Origin: an uncultured Francisella sp.
Lineage (GTDB): Bacteria; Pseudomonadota; Gammaproteobacteria; Burkholderiales; Neisseriaceae
DNA length: 64,000 bases
Reading direction: 5' to 3'
NCBI GenBank assembly: GCA_943914555.1
Contig: CALUCM010000002.1
Coordinates: forward strand, 14,867-78,866
Part shown: positions 37,201 to 47,925 of the stretch, piece after piece
How the letters are laid out: each line of letters begins with the position of its first letter
Position numbering within the stretch: position 1 is the first letter of the stretch
The notes under the pieces: generated by a model
Databases searched by the model: none
Told to the model about the DNA's origin: nothing
The model's input: only the letters and a program-made list of their open reading frames with translations
Translations under genes and position numbers: made by a program

Positions 37201-37392
37201 ATGGTGAAATTAAAATTATACGTACTAGTCTTTAGCCTACTTCTTCTTTCTAAGATGATATCGGCCGACATAATTATGATGCAAGGGGCTCGGCAAATTT
37301 CAGATAAAGGTGGAATTGACATTATTAATGGGTCTCCTGGGGATATTGTTAACAATGGGGTGAGTATAAGAAATTGTTTAAATAAAGAATAA
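37201..37392 (+). CDS. Small secreted protein of unknown function
   Basis: 63 residues with a signal peptide (LKLYVLVFSLLLLSKMISA/D). The mature part, about 42 residues, has one Cys near the end (IRNCLNKE) and a weakly Gly/Asn-rich centre (NGSPGDIVNNG). AAGGAGGT abuts the ATG, so initiation may use the GTG three bases later. It could be a truncated family member. Confidence 0.45.
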   Translation: MVKLKLYVLVFSLLLLSKMISADIIMMQGARQISDKGGIDIINGSPGDIVNNGVSIRNCLNKE

Positions 37393-37727
37393 GATAAAGG
37401 CTAATCACTATGACATTAGTGTCAGTGGGGGAAACATCTATATCAAAAAACAAGAAAAAATTTTTAAAAAACTGCCATTGTCTTTATGTAATCAAAATAG
37501 TAGAAAGTCTATTTAACTAAATTTAGTAGATATAGCGAATCTTTAAATGTAGCTAGTTTCGTTTTATATATCCGAACCTGTATGCTTAAAAATAATAAAG
37601 ATCACGCATCAGTTAGCCAATAGTGCTAAAAATTGTTTGTGTTGCTTTCTTTACTACTTTTTTGTTGACTTTAGCACCTGGAGTGAGGGGGAAATAGGCC
37701 AGCTTTAGAAAAAAGCAATGAAATACA
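37393..37727. other. Intergenic region before fau
   Basis: About 335 bp, AT-rich. A short frame (reading NHYDISVSGGNIYIKKQ) is open for about 40 codons but has no start codon with a ribosome site; I do not call it a gene. Confidence 0.4.
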
Positions 37728-38273
37728 TTATGAGAATTTAATTGTCCCATGTTCACAGATAAACTGATGTAAGCGTTGATCATGAGACTGCGCCGGTAGC
37801 GGTTTATTAAGTAGTTGGCAGGCGAAGCCGACCCCAATTTTTACCGGGTGTTTTTTAAGTAGTAGACGGCAAAAATTTGCATCATAATAGCCTCCACCTT
37901 GTCCCAATCGATGACCTGTTTGGTCAACTCCCAGTAGGGGAACCAGCACTTGACCCATAGACTGGAGGGAGTGGCGCTTTTGTCGCCGCTTATTTTTAGC
38001 CTGATAGGGTACCCACCATAGTCGTCGGCTAAAATGATAATAAATAGGTACATATAGATCACAGTGAGGATAACGCCGCTTTATTCGTTGTGCGCAGTGG
38101 GTAAGATTCAATTCACTACCTACCGCCTCGTAAAAAGCAATTTTACCGATACCTCGATTAAGCTGGCGTAATACATTTTTTTCGATGGCGATAGTGGCTT
38201 TGGAGCGTGTTTTTCCTGTGATAGCACGGCGTTGCTGCCGTAATTTTTTTCTTAAATCTTGTTTAGATTGCAT
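37728..38273 (-). CDS. fau: 5-formyltetrahydrofolate cyclo-ligase
   Basis: 181 residues (ygfA/MTHFS family). It converts 5-formyl-THF to 5,10-methenyl-THF with ATP. The N-terminal KQDLRKKLRQQRRAI and the signature DQTGHRLGQGGGYYD are clear. Confidence 0.93.
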   Translation of the reverse strand: MQSKQDLRKKLRQQRRAITGKTRSKATIAIEKNVLRQLNRGIGKIAFYEAVGSELNLTHCAQRIKRRYPHCDLYVPIYYHFSRRLWWVPYQAKNKRRQKRHSLQSMGQVLVPLLGVDQTGHRLGQGGGYYDANFCRLLLKKHPVKIGVGFACQLLNKPLPAQSHDQRLHQFICEHGTIKFS

Positions 38274-38395
38274 CTTGCTATTATAGAGTAAATTAAGCCT
38301 AGAATCCTTTCCTAAAGCGCATAATGCGCTACAGTAAATTATGATATGATAATCCTCTTTTTTTATTAGCTAAAGAAAGCTTTTGAAATCACTCC

Positions 38396-40084
38396 ATGCA
38401 TTCTAACGATTTTGCCGATCATCATTTTATTCGCTCTATTATTGAGGAAGATCTCGCTTCTAAGCGCTATCGCAGCATACAGACACGTTTTCCACCAGAA
38501 CCCAATGGTTATTTACATATTGGACATGTTAAAAGTATTTGCTTGAATTTTGGCTTAGCCTATATTTATGGTGGTGCTTGCCACTTGCGTTTTGATGATA
38601 CTAATCCACAAAAAGAGTCACAGGAATATGTCGATGCTATTAAAGAGGACATCACTTGGCTGGGTTTTCAGTGGTTGGGTCAAGCAAGATTTGCTTCTGA
38701 TTATTTTCAGCAACTATATGAATATGCTGAGATTTTTATTGAAAAAGGTTTGGCCTATGTTGATGATTTAAGTGTGGATGAAATTCGCAGCTATCGTGGA
38801 ACTTTGACAGAGCCTGGCAAAGACAGCCCTTACCGTAAGCGCAGTGTTGCAGAGAATTTACAGTTATTTAGGCAAATGAAAGAGGGTGTATTTGCAGAAG
38901 GTAGTAAAACTTTACGTTTAAAACTTGATATGGCTTCTGCCAATATTAATATGCGTGATCCGGTGATTTACCGTATTCGTGAAACAAAACACCATCGTAC
39001 TGGAGATCACTGGCATATTTACCCAATGTATGACTATACGCATTGTATTTCAGACGCGATTGAAGGCATTACACATTCACTTTGTACTTTGGAATTTGAA
39101 GACCACCGCCCTTTATATGATTGGATATTAAAACAGCTTGATATCAAGCCAAGACCACATCAATATGAGTTTTCACGCCTCGAATTGATGTACGCGTTGA
39201 CTTCAAAGAGGAAGCTACAGCAATTAATTTTACAACATGATGTTAGCGGTTGGGATGATCCACGTTTGCCTACGGTTGCTGGCATGCGGCGGCGCGGTTA
39301 CACTCCAGAGGGTTTGCGTTTATTTTGCAAACGTATTGGCATTTCCAAAAGTGAAAATACCGTTGATTTAAGCGTGTTAGAAGGGGCCATGCGTGAAGAC
39401 TTAGAGAAGAAAGCGCCACATATGATGGTAGTACTTCAGCCGTTACGTGTGGAATTAGTAAATTATGATGCAGCACTCAGTCAATCGCGCCTGATTCCCT
39501 ACCATGTAACAGATGCCAGTTATGGAGAGCGAGAGCTCATGATTGAGCCAGTAATTTATATTGAGCAAGAAGATTTTGCTCTTAATCCTCCTGCTAAATG
39601 GCATCGTTTGTGTTTGGGTGGGGAAGTTCGCCTGCGTCATAGTTATGTTATCCGCTGTGAGGAAGTGGTTAAAAATGCAAACGCTGAAGTGATCGGCTTA
39701 AAATGTGTGATTGATTATGACACTTTGGGTAAGAAGCCAGAGGGCAGAAAAGTCAAAGGTGTGCTGCATTGGGTTGGTGAACAAAGTTCTGAAGAAATCG
39801 AAGTGCGTTTGTATGATCGTTTATTTACTGTACAGACACCTGATATGATGCGTAATGAAGCGGGAGAACTTATTGATTTTCGTGAGTTTATTAACCCTGA
39901 TTCTTATCACAAAGTGACTGCGCGTGCAGAAAAAGGTGCGCGCCAATTACCTGCCGAATCCAGATGGCAGTTTGAACGTTTGGGCTATTTTATCACTGAT
40001 CGTTATGATCATTGCACGCAGCGGCCAGTCTTTAATCGCATCGTTACCTTAAGAGATACTTGGGGTGCTTCTCTTGATAAATAA
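38396..40084 (+). CDS. glnS: Glutaminyl-tRNA synthetase
   Basis: 562 residues, class I. The N-terminal [16 protein letters not shown] holds HIGH (41-44); the KMSKS-type loop is TSKRKL (about residue 270). The discriminating features of GlnRS rather than GluRS are present (RFDDTNP, TEFED-like [12 protein letters not shown]), as is the complete beta-barrel anticodon-binding end. Its presence together with gatCAB is noted in the findings. Confidence 0.96.
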   Translation: MHSNDFADHHFIRSIIEEDLASKRYRSIQTRFPPEPNGYLHIGHVKSICLNFGLAYIYGGACHLRFDDTNPQKESQEYVDAIKEDITWLGFQWLGQARFASDYFQQLYEYAEIFIEKGLAYVDDLSVDEIRSYRGTLTEPGKDSPYRKRSVAENLQLFRQMKEGVFAEGSKTLRLKLDMASANINMRDPVIYRIRETKHHRTGDHWHIYPMYDYTHCISDAIEGITHSLCTLEFEDHRPLYDWILKQLDIKPRPHQYEFSRLELMYALTSKRKLQQLILQHDVSGWDDPRLPTVAGMRRRGYTPEGLRLFCKRIGISKSENTVDLSVLEGAMREDLEKKAPHMMVVLQPLRVELVNYDAALSQSRLIPYHVTDASYGERELMIEPVIYIEQEDFALNPPAKWHRLCLGGEVRLRHSYVIRCEEVVKNANAEVIGLKCVIDYDTLGKKPEGRKVKGVLHWVGEQSSEEIEVRLYDRLFTVQTPDMMRNEAGELIDFREFINPDSYHKVTARAEKGARQLPAESRWQFERLGYFITDRYDHCTQRPVFNRIVTLRDTWGASLDK

Positions 40085-40400
40085 TGAAATCATCATTGTT
40101 TTTACTACTGTTGATCAGGAAGAGCTAGCGCATACTCTTGCCCAAGAAATTGTGCAGAGGAAATTGGCTGCTTGTGTTCAAATAATACGAGGCATATCAT
40201 CCTATTATGTATGGCAGGGAGAAGTGCAGCACGTTCAGGAATGTCTTTTACAAATTAAAACCTTACGAAAAAATTATTCTGCTTTACAGACCTTTTTAAC
40301 TACGCATCACTCCTATGAAGTGCCAGAAATTATTGCCGTATCGGCCGCTGATGTGGCAGAAAATTATGGTTGTTGGCTTAAAAAAAATTTGATGGATTAA
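40065..40400 (+). CDS. cutA: Divalent-cation tolerance protein CutA
   Basis: 111 residues from a GTG at 40065 (a TTG at 40074 is an alternative), overlapping the end of glnS. Family motifs [19 protein letters not shown] and [12 protein letters not shown] are present. A small trimeric protein; its physiological role is unsettled. Confidence 0.9.
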   Translation: MLLLINNEIIIVFTTVDQEELAHTLAQEIVQRKLAACVQIIRGISSYYVWQGEVQHVQECLLQIKTLRKNYSALQTFLTTHHSYEVPEIIAVSAADVAENYGCWLKKNLMD

Positions 40401-40524
40401 TTAATCCTTTACGTTAGTGTCACCCTTTTTATTATTTCAATCTTGTTTTCCATAACATCTTCTAAGAAAGATATCGAGGGATCAAGTATAATAATCTGAC
40501 TGTGTTTTCTAGGAAATGTAAGCA

Positions 40525-41562
40525 ATGCAGCCCTTAGATTATAAAAGTGCCGGTGTTGATATTGAGGCGGCCAATGCCTTGATCGAGAAGATAAAACCTT
40601 ATGCCAAGCGCACAAGACGCCCTGAAGTTTTGGCGGATTTGGGTGGTTTTGGTGCGCTTTTTGATATTGGTAAGCGCTATCGTCATCCGGTATTGGTGTC
40701 TGGAACTGATGGAGTAGGTACCAAGTTGCGACTAGCCTTTGAGTGGGGGCAGCATGATACTGTAGGCATCGATTTGGTAGCGATGTGTGTCAACGATATT
40801 TTAGTGCAGGGCGCAGAGCCTTTGTTTTTCCTCGATTATTTTGCCTGTGGGCAACTAGATGTTGCACAGGCAGTGCAAGTGATTAAGGGTATTGCAAAAG
40901 GCTGCGAATTTGCCAATTGTGCTTTAATTGGGGGGGAAACAGCGGAAATGCCCGGCATGTATCCGACTGGTGAATATGATTTAGCAGGTTTTGCAGTAGG
41001 AGTGGTTGAAAAAGATAGTATTATCAATGGGCACACTATTATGCCCGGGAATGCGGTCATTGGTTTGGCTGCAAGCGGAGCGCATTCTAACGGCTATTCA
41101 CTAATTCGTAAGATTTTGGCACAAAGCAAAAGTGATTTAGATCAACCACTTTCGGAAGATCCACGTCCTTTAAGAGAATTGATCTTAACGCCCACCCGCA
41201 TTTATGTACGATCAGTGTTGGGAGTTTTAGCGAAGGTTAAAATCAAAGGCTTAGCACATATCACTGGTGGTGGGCTTTTAGAAAATATTCCACGTATATT
41301 GCCAGAAGGTGTGAAGGCGTGCTTGTACAAAGCAGCTTGGACTTTACCACCTTTGTTTCAATGGTTACAAGAAGAAGGACAGTTAAGCGAGCAAGAGTTG
41401 TACCGCACTTTTAATAGTGGTATCGGCATGGTGGTGGTAGTGGCAGCAGAAGATGTATCGCGTGCGGTTGAAGAGTTTGAAAAAGCGGGAGAAACGGTTT
41501 ATCGCTTGGGTGAGATCTTGCCAAGAAATGCGCAAGAAGAAGCGGTTGAAGTAATAGAATAA
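40525..41562 (+). CDS. purM: Phosphoribosylformylglycinamidine cyclo-ligase
   Basis: 345 residues, fifth step of purine synthesis (FGAM to AIR). [15 protein letters not shown] at the start, [13 protein letters not shown], the ATP-grasp-free PurM motif [17 protein letters not shown] and [11 protein letters not shown] are canonical. purN, often adjacent, is not here. A TATAAT at 40487-40492 could be its -10. Confidence 0.97.
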   Translation: MQPLDYKSAGVDIEAANALIEKIKPYAKRTRRPEVLADLGGFGALFDIGKRYRHPVLVSGTDGVGTKLRLAFEWGQHDTVGIDLVAMCVNDILVQGAEPLFFLDYFACGQLDVAQAVQVIKGIAKGCEFANCALIGGETAEMPGMYPTGEYDLAGFAVGVVEKDSIINGHTIMPGNAVIGLAASGAHSNGYSLIRKILAQSKSDLDQPLSEDPRPLRELILTPTRIYVRSVLGVLAKVKIKGLAHITGGGLLENIPRILPEGVKACLYKAAWTLPPLFQWLQEEGQLSEQELYRTFNSGIGMVVVVAAEDVSRAVEEFEKAGETVYRLGEILPRNAQEEAVEVIE

Positions 41563-41572
41563 GTGTACTTGT

Positions 41573-42439
41573 ATGAATGAAAGAAAAACCGAGTTTGAAA
41601 ATAATAAACTTATCAAGAAGCTACGCCATTGGGTAGGTAAGGCCATCAACGATTTCCGTATGATCGAGGCGGGCGATAAGGTGATGGTCTGTCTTTCGGG
41701 GGGTAAAGATAGCTATGGTTTATTGGATATTTTATTGGGGCTGCAACAATCAGCACCGCTTGCTTTTGATTTGATTGCGGTCAATCTCGATCAAAAGCAA
41801 CCACATTTCCCAACAGAAATATTGCCCAATTATTTAAAAAAACTAGGTGTGCCATATCGTGTTGTGGAGGAAGATACCTATCGCATTGTCAAAGACAAGA
41901 TCGCATCAGGAAAAACTACTTGCTCATTGTGTAGTCGCTTGCGGCGTGGGATTTTGTATCGTGTGGCTGAGGAACTGGGCGCTACTAAAATTGCGCTGGG
42001 ACATCATCGCGAAGACATTATCGAGACATTTTTCCTCAATCTATTTTATGGCGGTACGTTAAAGGCGATGCCACCCAAATTGCTCACCGATGATAAACGA
42101 CATATCGTAATTCGCCCGTTAGCTTATGTGCCCGAACAAGCTTTGATTGAACTTGCACAATTAAAACAGTTCCCAATTATTCCCTGTAATTTATGTGGTT
42201 CCCAACCTCATTTGCAACGCCAAGTAATGAAGGGGATGTTAGCTGAGTGGATGAAAAAATATCCTGGGCGCATTGAAAGTATTTTCACTGCTTTACAGCA
42301 AGTAACACCCTCTCATCTCTTGGACAGCGAACTATATGACTTTGAGCACTTTGCTCCCTCTTATACACAGAAAACTCTCTGGGGAGATAAAGAGATCGAA
42401 CACCACACATCTATTAATATCTTGGCGTCGTCTAAATAG
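41573..42439 (+). CDS. ttcA: tRNA 2-thiocytidine(32) synthetase
   Basis: 288 residues. PP-loop [13 protein letters not shown] for adenylation, and two CxxC motifs (CSLC in [19 protein letters not shown] in IPCNLCGSQ) for the Fe-S cluster. It thiolates C32 of certain tRNAs. It begins 11 bp after purM. Confidence 0.95.
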   Translation: MNERKTEFENNKLIKKLRHWVGKAINDFRMIEAGDKVMVCLSGGKDSYGLLDILLGLQQSAPLAFDLIAVNLDQKQPHFPTEILPNYLKKLGVPYRVVEEDTYRIVKDKIASGKTTCSLCSRLRRGILYRVAEELGATKIALGHHREDIIETFFLNLFYGGTLKAMPPKLLTDDKRHIVIRPLAYVPEQALIELAQLKQFPIIPCNLCGSQPHLQRQVMKGMLAEWMKKYPGRIESIFTALQQVTPSHLLDSELYDFEHFAPSYTQKTLWGDKEIEHHTSINILASSK

Positions 42440-42464
42440 AGATATAATTTAAGATCTAGTACTT

Positions 42465-42490
42465 CTTGAGTTATTTAACTTGAGTTTATT
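42465..42490 (+). repeat. Direct repeat upstream of the methyltransferase gene
   Basis: CTTGAGTTATT (42465) and CTTGAGTTTATT (42479) lie 34-60 bp before the methyltransferase start. They could be a control site of the cassette, but no controller gene is present. Confidence 0.3.
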
Positions 42491-42523
42491 GCTATAAATG
42501 TTGATGGAACAAGGTAATATTGT

Positions 42524-43360
42524 ATGCATGCTGTCTCTGCCGCAGAATTGAAATCTACTCAGGCTAATGAAAAACGTATCGCCTATTTTCAAAATGAAGA
42601 TATTTCAATATATCAAGATGATATTTTAAAAATACAAACTCTCACAGAAGATAGTATTGATTTGATCGTTACATCACCACCTTATAATATAGATATTCAT
42701 TATAACTCTCATGCGGACAATGTAAATTATCAAGATTATTTAGAATTTACATATAAGTGGATTAATAAGTGTTTTAAGCTTGCAAAAAAGCAAGGGCGGC
42801 TCCTTCTCAATATTCCATTAGATAAAAATAAAGGTGGGCAACAATCAGTCGGTGCTGATATTACTATTATTGCTAAAGAGGTTGGTTGGAAATACCATTC
42901 TACAATTATCTGGAATGAAAGGAACATATCAAGAAGAACTGCCTGGGGAAGTTGGATGTCTGCTTCAGCTCCTTATGTGATAGCTCCTGTTGAACTGATT
43001 TTAGTTTTATATAAAGAGAACTGGAAAAAACAGCAAGGCAGCCGAGTTAATGACATCACAAAACAAGAGTTTATGGACTGGACAAATGGTGTATGGACTT
43101 TTAATGGGCAGAATAAAAAAAGAGCGGGAGGGCATCCTGCTCCTTTTCCGATTGAGTTACCTAAAAGATGTATTAAATTATTTAGTTTTGTAGGTGATAC
43201 AGTATTAGATCCTTTTTTAGGAAGCGGTTCTACATTAATAGCTACTGCTCTTTTAAAGCGTAAGGGAATAGGTGTTGAGATAGATAAAACTTATTGTGAT
43301 ATAGCTATTCAAAGATTACATAATGAGTTGAAGTTTAATCAACTAAATTTATTGGAGTAA
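42524..43360 (+). CDS. Type II DNA methyltransferase, beta-class (N4-C or N6-A)
   Basis: 278 residues. The catalytic motif TSPPYN (residues 50-55) comes before the AdoMet-binding motif DPFLGSGST (about 229-237), the order of beta-class enzymes. The SPPY form is common to N4-cytosine methylases but also occurs in N6-adenine ones, so the target base is open. It is followed 4 bp later by an HNH nuclease and lies between core genes ttcA and trmA, so it is probably an acquired restriction-modification cassette. Confidence 0.9.
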   Translation: MHAVSAAELKSTQANEKRIAYFQNEDISIYQDDILKIQTLTEDSIDLIVTSPPYNIDIHYNSHADNVNYQDYLEFTYKWINKCFKLAKKQGRLLLNIPLDKNKGGQQSVGADITIIAKEVGWKYHSTIIWNERNISRRTAWGSWMSASAPYVIAPVELILVLYKENWKKQQGSRVNDITKQEFMDWTNGVWTFNGQNKKRAGGHPAPFPIELPKRCIKLFSFVGDTVLDPFLGSGSTLIATALLKRKGIGVEIDKTYCDIAIQRLHNELKFNQLNLLE

Positions 43361-43364
43361 AACG

Positions 43365-43976
43365 GTGACAGATAATAGTGTAAAGTTTACTCAAGAAAGT
43401 TTAATTATTGAGTTTTTTAAAAATAATCCTAATCGGCCAATTAAACATCCTGAAGTGGTTGATTGGGCAGTTAGTGAGTATGAAAAAAGAACAGGGGAGA
43501 AATTCCGTGATCCTGATCGAGCAATCCGTAAGCTAGCGCAAAATGGTTTTTTAATAAAAATTTCCAAAGGTATTTATCAATATGACCCTAATAAGGTAAA
43601 TTTAAGAAAATTAGCGGATTTTTCTGCTTTGCAAAAAAAGGAAATTCTGGCTAGAGATGGCTATAAATGTGTCATTTGTGGCAGGGGGAAAAAAGATGGT
43701 GTTGACCTTCATGTTGATCATATTAAACCAAAGGATCTTGGTGGAGAGGCGATTATTGAGAATGGTCAAACCCTCTGTTCTCAACATAATTTTATAAAAA
43801 AGAATTTAAATCAAACAGAGACTGGCAAAAAAATGTTTATTCGATTATATGAATTAGCAGAAAATAAGGGCAATGAAGAATTAAAGGATTTTTGTAATGC
43901 TATTTTAGCAGTCTATGAAAAATACAATATGAATGGACATATTGTTTGGGAAAAATTATGTAAAGAGAAAAAATAA
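43365..43976 (+). CDS. HNH restriction endonuclease with N-terminal winged-helix region
   Basis: 203 residues from a GTG, preceded by GGAG. The N-terminal 75 residues (EVVDWAVSEYEKRTG, RAIRKLAQNGFLIKISKGIY) look like a winged helix for DNA recognition. The HNH zinc-finger nuclease has C102/C105, D118-H119 (HVDHIKP) and C138/H141 (TLCSQHN). Pairing with the methyltransferase upstream points to a type II restriction enzyme; specificity is unknown. Confidence 0.85.
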   Translation: MTDNSVKFTQESLIIEFFKNNPNRPIKHPEVVDWAVSEYEKRTGEKFRDPDRAIRKLAQNGFLIKISKGIYQYDPNKVNLRKLADFSALQKKEILARDGYKCVICGRGKKDGVDLHVDHIKPKDLGGEAIIENGQTLCSQHNFIKKNLNQTETGKKMFIRLYELAENKGNEELKDFCNAILAVYEKYNMNGHIVWEKLCKEKK

Positions 43977-44001
43977 AAATAGCTTGTAGGTTATGAATAA
44001 G

Positions 44002-45099
44002 CTACTCAAAGGTAAAGAGGGTTCTTTTTTTCTTCAACCACACGCCGCATTCGATATGGGGGGTGAAGGGGAACTGGTCGAATAATGCCACTTTTACAAT
44101 CTCATGTGTTTTACAAAGGTAGTTTAAATTAGCAATTAAGCTATGAGGATTGCAGGAGATATAGAGAATGTGCTTAAACTGTGAAGCCAAGTGACAGGTG
44201 GCATTATCTAAGCCAGCTCGTGGCGGATCCAGTAAAATCGTTTGGAAATCATAATGAGTTAGATCGATTCCTTGCAGACGGCGAAAAGGGCGAACTCCTG
44301 CTAAGGCTTGTGTCATCTCCTCTGCTGAAAGACGAGCAAAGCGCACATTATTAATCTGATTAAGCGCCAGGTTGTCTTGCAGAGCCTTGATTGAGCGGCT
44401 GTTAATCTCAGTTGCAAATACTTGTTTCACCTGACGGCTAGCAGGCAAAGTGAAGTTGCCGATGCCACAATAAAGTTCCAATAGATCGCCACCGATTAGT
44501 GCCAAATGAGTGCTTACCCATTCGAGCATGTGTTGGTTGATAAAGGCGTTAGGTTGAGTAAAAGCGCCTTCCGGTTGAAGATAATCATAGTTAATACCTG
44601 CTACTTGGAAATGCTCACGAACTTGATCATCATCAGTAAGCCATTTTTGTTTCTTCGCTCTTCCTACTAGCTTACAACCAAGTTTATTGGCGATCGCTTT
44701 GGCTTGCACTAACCAGTGTTCATCGAGTGTTTTATGATAGCAAAGCGTAATGAGTGCCTCATGTAAACGTGTTGTCAGGAAGTTAACTTGAAACAGCCGT
44801 TTTCTTATTTCATCATGGTGCAAAAATAAAAGACCTAGTTCTCGCATCAGGCGATTGATGTCTTCGCTGGCCTGATCAAACTGGTTTAAAAAAATCGGCT
44901 TTTTATCTGCTGTAAACATTGCATAGCGCAGCTCACCTTGCTTATGCCAGATGCGAAACTCGCTACGCATGCGAAAATGTTGTGGTGGTGATTCATATAC
45001 TTGCGGGGCAGTAGTAGTAAAAGGGGCAAGAAGGTTGCGAAGTATTTGTTCCTTTCTTTCAAGTTGCGCAAAGTAATCGTCTGCTAAAGACATGGTCAT
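44002..45099 (-). CDS. trmA: tRNA (uracil(54)-C5)-methyltransferase TrmA
   Basis: 365 residues, almost the E. coli length, and related throughout (FRMRSEFRIWH, AFTQPNAFINQHMLEW). AdoMet site LLELYCGIGNFTLP, DPPRAGLD, and the catalytic cysteine in YISCNP. It makes ribothymidine in the T-loop of tRNAs. It lacks the N-terminal Cys cluster of RlmC/RlmD, supporting TrmA. Confidence 0.95.
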   Translation of the reverse strand: MTMSLADDYFAQLERKEQILRNLLAPFTTTAPQVYESPPQHFRMRSEFRIWHKQGELRYAMFTADKKPIFLNQFDQASEDINRLMRELGLLFLHHDEIRKRLFQVNFLTTRLHEALITLCYHKTLDEHWLVQAKAIANKLGCKLVGRAKKQKWLTDDDQVREHFQVAGINYDYLQPEGAFTQPNAFINQHMLEWVSTHLALIGGDLLELYCGIGNFTLPASRQVKQVFATEINSRSIKALQDNLALNQINNVRFARLSAEEMTQALAGVRPFRRLQGIDLTHYDFQTILLDPPRAGLDNATCHLASQFKHILYISCNPHSLIANLNYLCKTHEIVKVALFDQFPFTPHIECGVWLKKKRTLFTFE

Positions 45100-45161
45100 T
45101 CCCTTAAAAAACTTGGCGGGATTATAGCGCAGCTGCTAACGAAAGTAAGTGCAGAAATTAT

Positions 45162-45189
45162 CTTACAGTCAAGTGCTTTTTAGTATAAT
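45162..45189 (+). promoter_or_regulatory. Promoter candidate for gcvT-gcvH-pgk
   Basis: CTTACA, 16-base spacer, TATAAT, ending 35 bp before gcvT. The -10 is perfect. No glycine riboswitch can fit in so short a leader. Confidence 0.45.
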
Positions 45190-45224
45190 AGGCGTATTTT
45201 ATCGGTGGTAATAGGGAGAACGGC

Positions 45225-46328
45225 ATGCAGACTCTTCGTAAAACAGCGCTTTATGAAGCGCATATCCAGCTAAACGGTAAGATAGTGGATTTTTCTGGTT
45301 GGGCGTTGCCGCTTCATTATGGTTCTCAGCTCAATGAGCATCAGGCAGTGCGTAAAGACGCCGGTATGTTTGATGTTTCTCATATGTTCGTCACTGAAGT
45401 GGAGGGTGAAGATGCGAAGTGCTGGTTGGAAAAATTGCTTGCCAATGATGTTAACAAGTTGAAAGTAGTTGGTAAAGCGCTTTATTCCGCCATGCTTAAC
45501 GAGCGAGGCGGGGTGATGGATGATTTGATTGTCTACCGTTTGAATGAAGAAGAAAGTCGCTACCGCATTATTTCAAACGCCGCCACACGCGATAAAGATT
45601 TTAAGCATTTCCAAGAAACAGCAGCCGGTTTAGCGCTTTGTTTAATACCGCGCGACGATACCGTGATGATCGCGATTCAAGGCCCTAGGGCAATTGAAAA
45701 AATAAGTGGTTTACACCCGGAATGGAAGCACAAGATTGAAAGTTTGCAGCCTTTTCAAGGTGCTTGGCTTAAAAGCGATTATTTTGTCGCTAAAACAGGC
45801 TATACTGGAGAAGATGGGGTAGAGATGGTTATTCCGGCGCAAGGCAGTGTTGAATTTTTTTTACGTCTGTATCAAGCAGGTATTACGCCTTGTGGTCTGG
45901 GTGCGAGGGATACCTTACGCTTGGAAGCTGGCATGAATCTTTATGGTCATGAAATGGATGAAGCTATTTCACCTTTAGAAGCCGGCATGGCATGGGCGGT
46001 TGCCTTGGATGATCAGCGCGATTTTATCGGCAAAACAGCATTATTGAAGCAAAAAAAGGTAGGGCTAAAACAGAAATTGGTTGGGGTGATATTGGAGGCG
46101 CCTGGCGTATTGCGAGATGGTATGAAGGTTACACTTCCTGAACCAGACAGGGGCGAAGGGCTCATCACAAGTGGTTCTTTTTCGCCCATATTGAAGTGCT
46201 CAATCGGTTTTGCGCGCGTGCCGATAGCGGCAAAAGAGAGACTGATTGTCAATTTGCGTGGTAAATTTGTCCCCTTACGTGTTGTGCGGGTGCCTTTTGT
46301 GCGTCATGGAGAAAAACAGTTTAATTAG
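45225..46328 (+). CDS. gcvT: Glycine cleavage system T protein (aminomethyltransferase)
   Basis: 367 residues. It transfers the methylene group from lipoyl-GcvH to tetrahydrofolate. Typical segments: FSGWALPLHYG, MFDVSHM, TGYTGEDGVEM and GARDTLRLEAGMNLYGHEMD. AGGGAGA precedes the ATG. Followed 19 bp later by gcvH. Confidence 0.96.
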   Translation: MQTLRKTALYEAHIQLNGKIVDFSGWALPLHYGSQLNEHQAVRKDAGMFDVSHMFVTEVEGEDAKCWLEKLLANDVNKLKVVGKALYSAMLNERGGVMDDLIVYRLNEEESRYRIISNAATRDKDFKHFQETAAGLALCLIPRDDTVMIAIQGPRAIEKISGLHPEWKHKIESLQPFQGAWLKSDYFVAKTGYTGEDGVEMVIPAQGSVEFFLRLYQAGITPCGLGARDTLRLEAGMNLYGHEMDEAISPLEAGMAWAVALDDQRDFIGKTALLKQKKVGLKQKLVGVILEAPGVLRDGMKVTLPEPDRGEGLITSGSFSPILKCSIGFARVPIAAKERLIVNLRGKFVPLRVVRVPFVRHGEKQFN

Positions 46329-46347
46329 GATAATAAGGAAATAGTGT

Positions 46348-46731
46348 ATGTCTCAGATAATCAATGAATTGTTATATAGCGAAAGCCATGAATGGGTGTG
46401 CAAGGAAAATGATACTACCGTAACGGTAGGCATCACCGACCATGCGCAGGAATTATTGGGGGATGTGGTGTTTGTGGAACTTCCTCAAGTGGGTCATATG
46501 CTTAGTAAAGGACAAGAAGCAGGTGTGGTGGAGTCAGTGAAAGCTGCTTCAGATATTTATGCGCCCCTATCTGGAAAAGTGCTTGAAACCAATAGTGAAT
46601 TAGCAAGCGAGCCTTCGCTTGTTAATACAGATCCTTATGCTCGGGGCTGGCTTTTTAAGTTAGAGTTGACGCAACCTCAAGAACTAGAAACGCTCCTTAG
46701 TGCTACCGATTACGAAAAACTGGCAGTATAA
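46348..46731 (+). CDS. gcvH: Glycine cleavage system H protein
   Basis: 127 residues. The lipoyl-carrying lysine is K65 in ESVKAASD. It shuttles the aminomethyl group between P, T and L proteins. The P protein gene is not next; pgk starts 3 bp after the stop. Confidence 0.96.
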   Translation: MSQIINELLYSESHEWVCKENDTTVTVGITDHAQELLGDVVFVELPQVGHMLSKGQEAGVVESVKAASDIYAPLSGKVLETNSELASEPSLVNTDPYARGWLFKLELTQPQELETLLSATDYEKLAV

Positions 46732-46734
46732 ATT

Positions 46735-47922
46735 ATGATAAACGGTGGTAACTATATTTATCGGACCATCAAAGATGTCAATATAACAGGCAAACGTTTA
46801 CTCATCCGTGTGGATATGAATGTACCTTTGCAAAAGGGCGTGGTGAGTGATGATGCGCGCATTGTTGCTGCCTTGCCTACTTTACACTATGCTTTGCAAA
46901 ATAAGGCTGCTTTGATTTTGATGACTCATCTAGGTCGACCGAAAGAAGGAAGCTATAGTATGGATGATGATGTGAGACCGGTTGCGCAAGCGCTTTCTGA
47001 ATTGCTTGGGCAAGAGGTAAAGGTGATCGATCATTGGCAAGATCAAGGAGTAGCTGTTCAACCAGGTGAAGTCGTCATGTTACAAAATGTGCGCTTTAAT
47101 GTTGGGGAGAAGGCCGATGATGAAACCTTAGGACGTGCCTATGCCTCGCTTTGCGATATTTTTGTTAACGATGCTTTTGCTACGGCACATCGTGCACAGG
47201 CTTCTACTGAAGCAGTAGCGAAGTTTGCCCCGCAAGCGGTTTGTGGCTTGTTACTTGATGAGGAGCTACGCCAGCTCAATAAAGCGCTAACTAATCCTGA
47301 AAAACCATTACTGGCGATTGTGGGTGGTAGCAAGGTATCTAGCAAATTACAAGTGTTAGAAACTTTGGCCGATAAAGTCGATCAGCTGGTAGTAGGGGGA
47401 GGGATCGCCAATACTTTTTTATTGGCAAAAAATTGCAAAATAGGGCGTTCCCTTGCTGAAAAAGACTTGATTAAAGATGCGCAGCGTATTATTGATAAAT
47501 TAGCAGCGAGAGGAGCACAATTGCCACTACCGCAAGATGTTTATGTCGCAAAAAACTTATCAACAAGTGCTACTGCTACTTTAAAAGATATTAACGAAAT
47601 AGAGGATGATGATCTGATATTGGATTTTGGTCCGCGGACCATGCGGCAGATAAGTAGATTGATTCATGCAGCCAAAACAGTTGTATGGAATGGACCGATA
47701 GGCGTGTTTGAACTATCTGCCTTTGCCCAAGGTACTAAAGAGTTAGCGCAAGCAATTGCCAAAAGTGATGCTTTTTCAATTGCCGGTGGTGGCGATACGC
47801 TAGCTGCGATGGCGGTCTTTCATGTCAAAAAAGAGATCAACTATATCAGTACTGGTGGTGGCGCTTTTCTGGAATTTTTGGCAGGTAAGTCATTGCCTGC
47901 AGTGCAGGTGTTGTCAAGGTGA
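46735..47922 (+). CDS. pgk: Phosphoglycerate kinase
   Basis: 395 residues. RVDMNVPL, the [10 protein letters not shown] loop, and the C-terminal nucleotide signature [12 protein letters not shown] with [14 protein letters not shown] are intact. It is tightly linked to gcvH upstream and waaA downstream, and not to gapA or fba as in most bacteria. Confidence 0.96.
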   Translation: MINGGNYIYRTIKDVNITGKRLLIRVDMNVPLQKGVVSDDARIVAALPTLHYALQNKAALILMTHLGRPKEGSYSMDDDVRPVAQALSELLGQEVKVIDHWQDQGVAVQPGEVVMLQNVRFNVGEKADDETLGRAYASLCDIFVNDAFATAHRAQASTEAVAKFAPQAVCGLLLDEELRQLNKALTNPEKPLLAIVGGSKVSSKLQVLETLADKVDQLVVGGGIANTFLLAKNCKIGRSLAEKDLIKDAQRIIDKLAARGAQLPLPQDVYVAKNLSTSATATLKDINEIEDDDLILDFGPRTMRQISRLIHAAKTVVWNGPIGVFELSAFAQGTKELAQAIAKSDAFSIAGGGDTLAAMAVFHVKKEINYISTGGGAFLEFLAGKSLPAVQVLSR

Positions 47923-47925
47923 TAT

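Noticed and set aside
37408..37520. Short frames with a SGGNIYIKK segment
   Set aside because: No start codon with a ribosome site and no match to the nearby families beyond two or three residues.
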